Below are positions 13,433 through 15,313 of a stretch of 15,313 nt of DNA, piece by piece (positions within the stretch are counted from its first letter, which is position 1; every line of letters begins with the position of its first letter). Where the stretch lies: assembly GCA_002898995.1 (NCBI GenBank), contig BEIM01000025.1, positions 1 to 15,313 of the forward strand, read 5' to 3'. The notes beneath the pieces are model-generated. The model was not told where the DNA came from. It saw nothing but the letters and a program-made list of their open reading frames with translations, and ran no database searches. Both the position numbers and the translations under genes were made by a program. Source of the DNA: a bacterium HR36. GTDB lineage: Bacteria; Planctomycetota; Planctomycetia; Gemmatales; HRBIN36.

Positions 13433-15313
13433 TTAGGGCTTTGCTGGCGGCGCGGTCGGGACAGGAAGTCGCTGGAGAAGCTGGCTGGTGGCCGTGGGAG
13501 AGGGCGAAAGTTGCTGCAGGAGCCGGACAATTATGTCCCGCACAGGCGCAGGAACGGGTTTTTGTGCTAGCCCACGAATTTGCTGCAAGTGTTCATCGCC
13601 GAGCAGATAGGTGTTAGCTTGCACGTGATGGTAGAACGCTTGAGCAATGGCAATCTGCACGGCGTCGGGACGCTGTGCGGCGAGCATAGCTTTGGCCAAC
13701 GCCTCCTGTGCGAGTCGGCCACGCACATGAGCCAAGATGGCTGCGGCCGAAGGTGCCAGAGTATCGTCCTGAAGTGCGGCCAACAAGGCGGGATAGGCTG
13801 GCGCCATGGGATAATGCGGCAACTCGCCCCGAGCAATGCGCAGCAACCAATTGAGGGCCTCCTGACGCATGGCCTGACGTTGAGCCTGGGACAGCGGGGG
13901 GCCATGAGGTACTGCGGCACTTTGAACGATGTGCTGGAACATCGCTTCGCTCATTGGGAAAGGCACGGCTAAGGTAACGAACGGAAAGCGCGCCGCGAGA
14001 CGTCGGGCTTCCGATTGCGATTCTTCTGTCCCCCAAAGCACAATGGGGAGATAGCCTCCTTCTGGGCTTTGCCGCAGCAAGCTGATGTGGTAGTCGAGCG
14101 GAAAGTCGGAGAGGCGCATGTCCAGTACTAAGAGATCGGTATGTTCATTGGCTACCTCGCGCAGCGCTGCTCGGCCAGAAGCAACTGTCACGGGTTCATA
14201 GCCCAGGGCACGGAAACGCTCGGCCGCCTGTCTGGTCTGAATAGCATCCACCAGAGCCAGCACGACCCGCGGGTTGTCGCGGAGGGTGACAGCGCGTGCC
14301 AGGATTTGCACCACCTGACTGCTGCCGCGGAACGCTGACGGAAGCGGAGTCTGCAGGATAGTATTAGCAGCCTGCCAGCGTACGCGCGGATCCGGGTAAC
14401 TTAAAGCTCTGATCAACGGTGGCGCGGAAGGATCCCCAGAATACACCAAGCGTGCATCGCGCACCTCTGCTAGCACTTGTAGCGCGGCAAAAGCGGTGGC
14501 TGTTTTCCGTTCGTGCAAAGCCCGCCCTAGAGTTTCTTCAAGCAATCGTCCGCCGCTGACACTGAGGGTGCTAACTAGCTGCGGCGAGGTAGCTGACAAT
14601 GGTTTGTCCCAGCCGCTAACTTCTATGGCCCGCTCCAAAAGAAAGCTCGTCAGCAGCACCTGGGCGGGGCGATAGTCTGGGGCAATGTCGAGGATTTTTC
14701 TCAGCCAGTAAGTGCCGGCAAGAACTTCGTAATCGCGGCGGCTGACACTCTGGGCTACCAACCCTTTGCCGGGTTCCCAGCGCCACCAACGCACGGTTTC
14801 GCCGGGGGGAAGCGGCTGGCGATGATGGTAGTAGTTTTCGGCTTCGCGGAGTAGCTCCACGCGCCAATCCCCAAGCGGCGCTTGGCTCTCGGTCGGGGAC
14901 ACGGAGCGGTGCAACAGCGAGGCTAGTGCTCGCCGGGCTTCGCGACGCAGAACAGGAGTTTCGTTAGGATTCGCCTCGGCCAGCCATAAATACGGTATCA
15001 AACGTGGATCCCGCTCTTCGAGCACCACGTGAAACGCGACCATCCGCAAGCTGGCAGAAGGCGCATCGGCCAGCACCACCAGCAAGGGAGCGACCGCCTC
15101 ACCCCGCATAGAGCGCAGCACAGTAATCACATTATCGTGAACCTGCTTTTGTTGCGGGTCGCTCAGCACCTGTATCAGGTATGGCACCGCCCGCTCGCCG
15201 GCCCGCACCAGTTGCATCATGGCATACTGCCGCTCCCCAGTACGACCGTGCAGGCGGCTTACGTAAAACTGCAACAGCTTTTCATCGCCGAGGTGCCTTC
15301 GTAAAGCGGCGTT
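13433..15313 (-). CDS. HEAT-repeat protein with an embedded degenerate receiver-like domain (partial, 5' end outside window)
   Basis: The frame is open from the right edge to the TAA at 13435-13433, so the start is outside the window; the internal TTG at 15274 (used below as residue 1) is preceded in frame by 13 codons (ending GDEKL). Residues 1-125 and 240-345 look like HEAT-type helical repeats (GERAVPYLIQVL, APLLVVLAD, PPLIRALSYPDPRVRWQAANTI). Residues about 336-450 resemble a response-regulator receiver: GYEPVTVASGRAAL, DLLVLDMRL with D385 as the phospho-acceptor equivalent, then IVLWGTEE. The conserved Lys before PF is missing (LAVPF) and the N-terminal acidic pair is not evident, so phosphorylation is doubtful. 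Residues 465-590 return to helical repeats. The tail is Pro-rich. No membrane helix is seen in the part present. The function is unknown; protein-protein scaffolding is the usual inference for such repeats. Confidence 0.75.
   Translation of the reverse strand, partial: NAALRRHLGDEKLLQFYVSRLHGRTGERQYAMMQLVRAGERAVPYLIQVLSDPQQKQVHDNVITVLRSMRGEAVAPLLVVLADAPSASLRMVAFHVVLEERDPRLIPYLWLAEANPNETPVLRREARRALASLLHRSVSPTESQAPLGDWRVELLREAENYYHHRQPLPPGETVRWWRWEPGKGLVAQSVSRRDYEVLAGTYWLRKILDIAPDYRPAQVLLTSFLLERAIEVSGWDKPLSATSPQLVSTLSVSGGRLLEETLGRALHERKTATAFAALQVLAEVRDARLVYSGDPSAPPLIRALSYPDPRVRWQAANTILQTPLPSAFRGSSQVVQILARAVTLRDNPRVVLALVDAIQTRQAAERFRALGYEPVTVASGRAALREVANEHTDLLVLDMRLSDFPLDYHISLLRQSPEGGYLPIVLWGTEESQSEARRLAARFPFVTLAVPFPMSEAMFQHIVQSAAVPHGPPLSQAQRQAMRQEALNWLLRIARGELPHYPMAPAYPALLAALQDDTLAPSAAAILAHVRGRLAQEALAKAMLAAQRPDAVQIAIAQAFYHHVQANTYLLGDEHLQQIRGLAQKPVPAPVRDIIVRLLQQLSPSPTATSQLLQRLPVPTAPPAKP

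Noticed and set aside
12964..13530. 188-residue minus-strand frame across the nuoM end and the gap
   Set aside because: It overlaps nuoM and the HEAT gene, is rich in Arg, Ser and Pro without any domain, and looks like an antisense shadow of GC-rich DNA.
1..15313. CRISPR arrays, insertion sequences, tRNA or rRNA genes
   Set aside because: I saw no regularly spaced repeats, transposase motifs with terminal repeats, or tRNA-like cloverleaf sequences in any gap.

Overview
The window looks like a chromosomal segment from a planctomycete (Planctomycetota), possibly a Gemmatales- or Pirellulales-type lineage. The clues are a KamA-family aminomutase coupled to a D-Ala-D-Ala-ligase-like ATP-grasp gene, a lipoprotein with a thioredoxin fold and a PDZ domain (a family I know from planctomycete genomes as 'Trx7/PDZ domain-containing (seleno)protein'), a HEAT-repeat protein with an embedded receiver-like domain, and unusually long NuoL and NuoM. 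The genus is not determinable by eye. TGA is an ordinary stop here (KamA, RNase H and NuoJ end on it), so the code is standard.

Layout. (1) 1-2400, minus strand: a radical-SAM lysine 2,3-aminomutase-family gene followed, through a 4-base ATGA overlap, by an ATP-grasp ligase gene. The ligase has an in-frame TAA in the middle of its ATP-grasp domain; homologous-looking sequence continues in the same frame to the left edge. (2) 2401-2662: divergent control region. (3) 2663-4630, plus strand: a small RNase HI-family gene and, 12 bases later, a membrane-anchored nitrilase-superfamily hydrolase. (4) 4876-5997, minus strand: the most notable gene. A conventional reading gives two unrelated pieces (a 118-residue lipoprotein and a 242-residue PDZ protein), but both lie in one frame, separated only by two TGA codons spaced as U-x-x-U exactly where a thioredoxin CxxC should be. 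A strong 7-bp stem-loop with an AGGTG loop lies just downstream, as expected for a bacterial SECIS. I read this as one 373-residue double-selenocysteine lipoprotein with a thioredoxin fold, a CxxCH heme-type motif and a PDZ domain. (5) 6270-13061, plus strand: membrane-arm genes of respiratory complex I in the order nuoH, (16-codon mini-ORF), nuoJ, nuoK, nuoL, nuoM. nuoI is missing between H and J and nuoN does not follow nuoM. NuoL carries a His-rich loop and NuoM a charged, coiled-coil-like insertion. (6) 13062-13432: no convincing gene. (7) 13433 to the right edge, minus strand: a partial HEAT-repeat protein with a degenerate receiver-like domain.

How the genes fit together. The KamA/ATP-grasp pair suggests making a beta-amino acid (probably beta-lysine) and ligating it to something, but the second step appears broken in this sequence. 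The complex I genes form the proton-pumping membrane arm; the peripheral arm must be encoded elsewhere. The selenoprotein is transcribed divergently from nuoH and acts outside the cytoplasmic membrane, so a shared redox role is possible but unproven. No selenocysteine machinery (selA, selB, selC, selD) is visible in the window.
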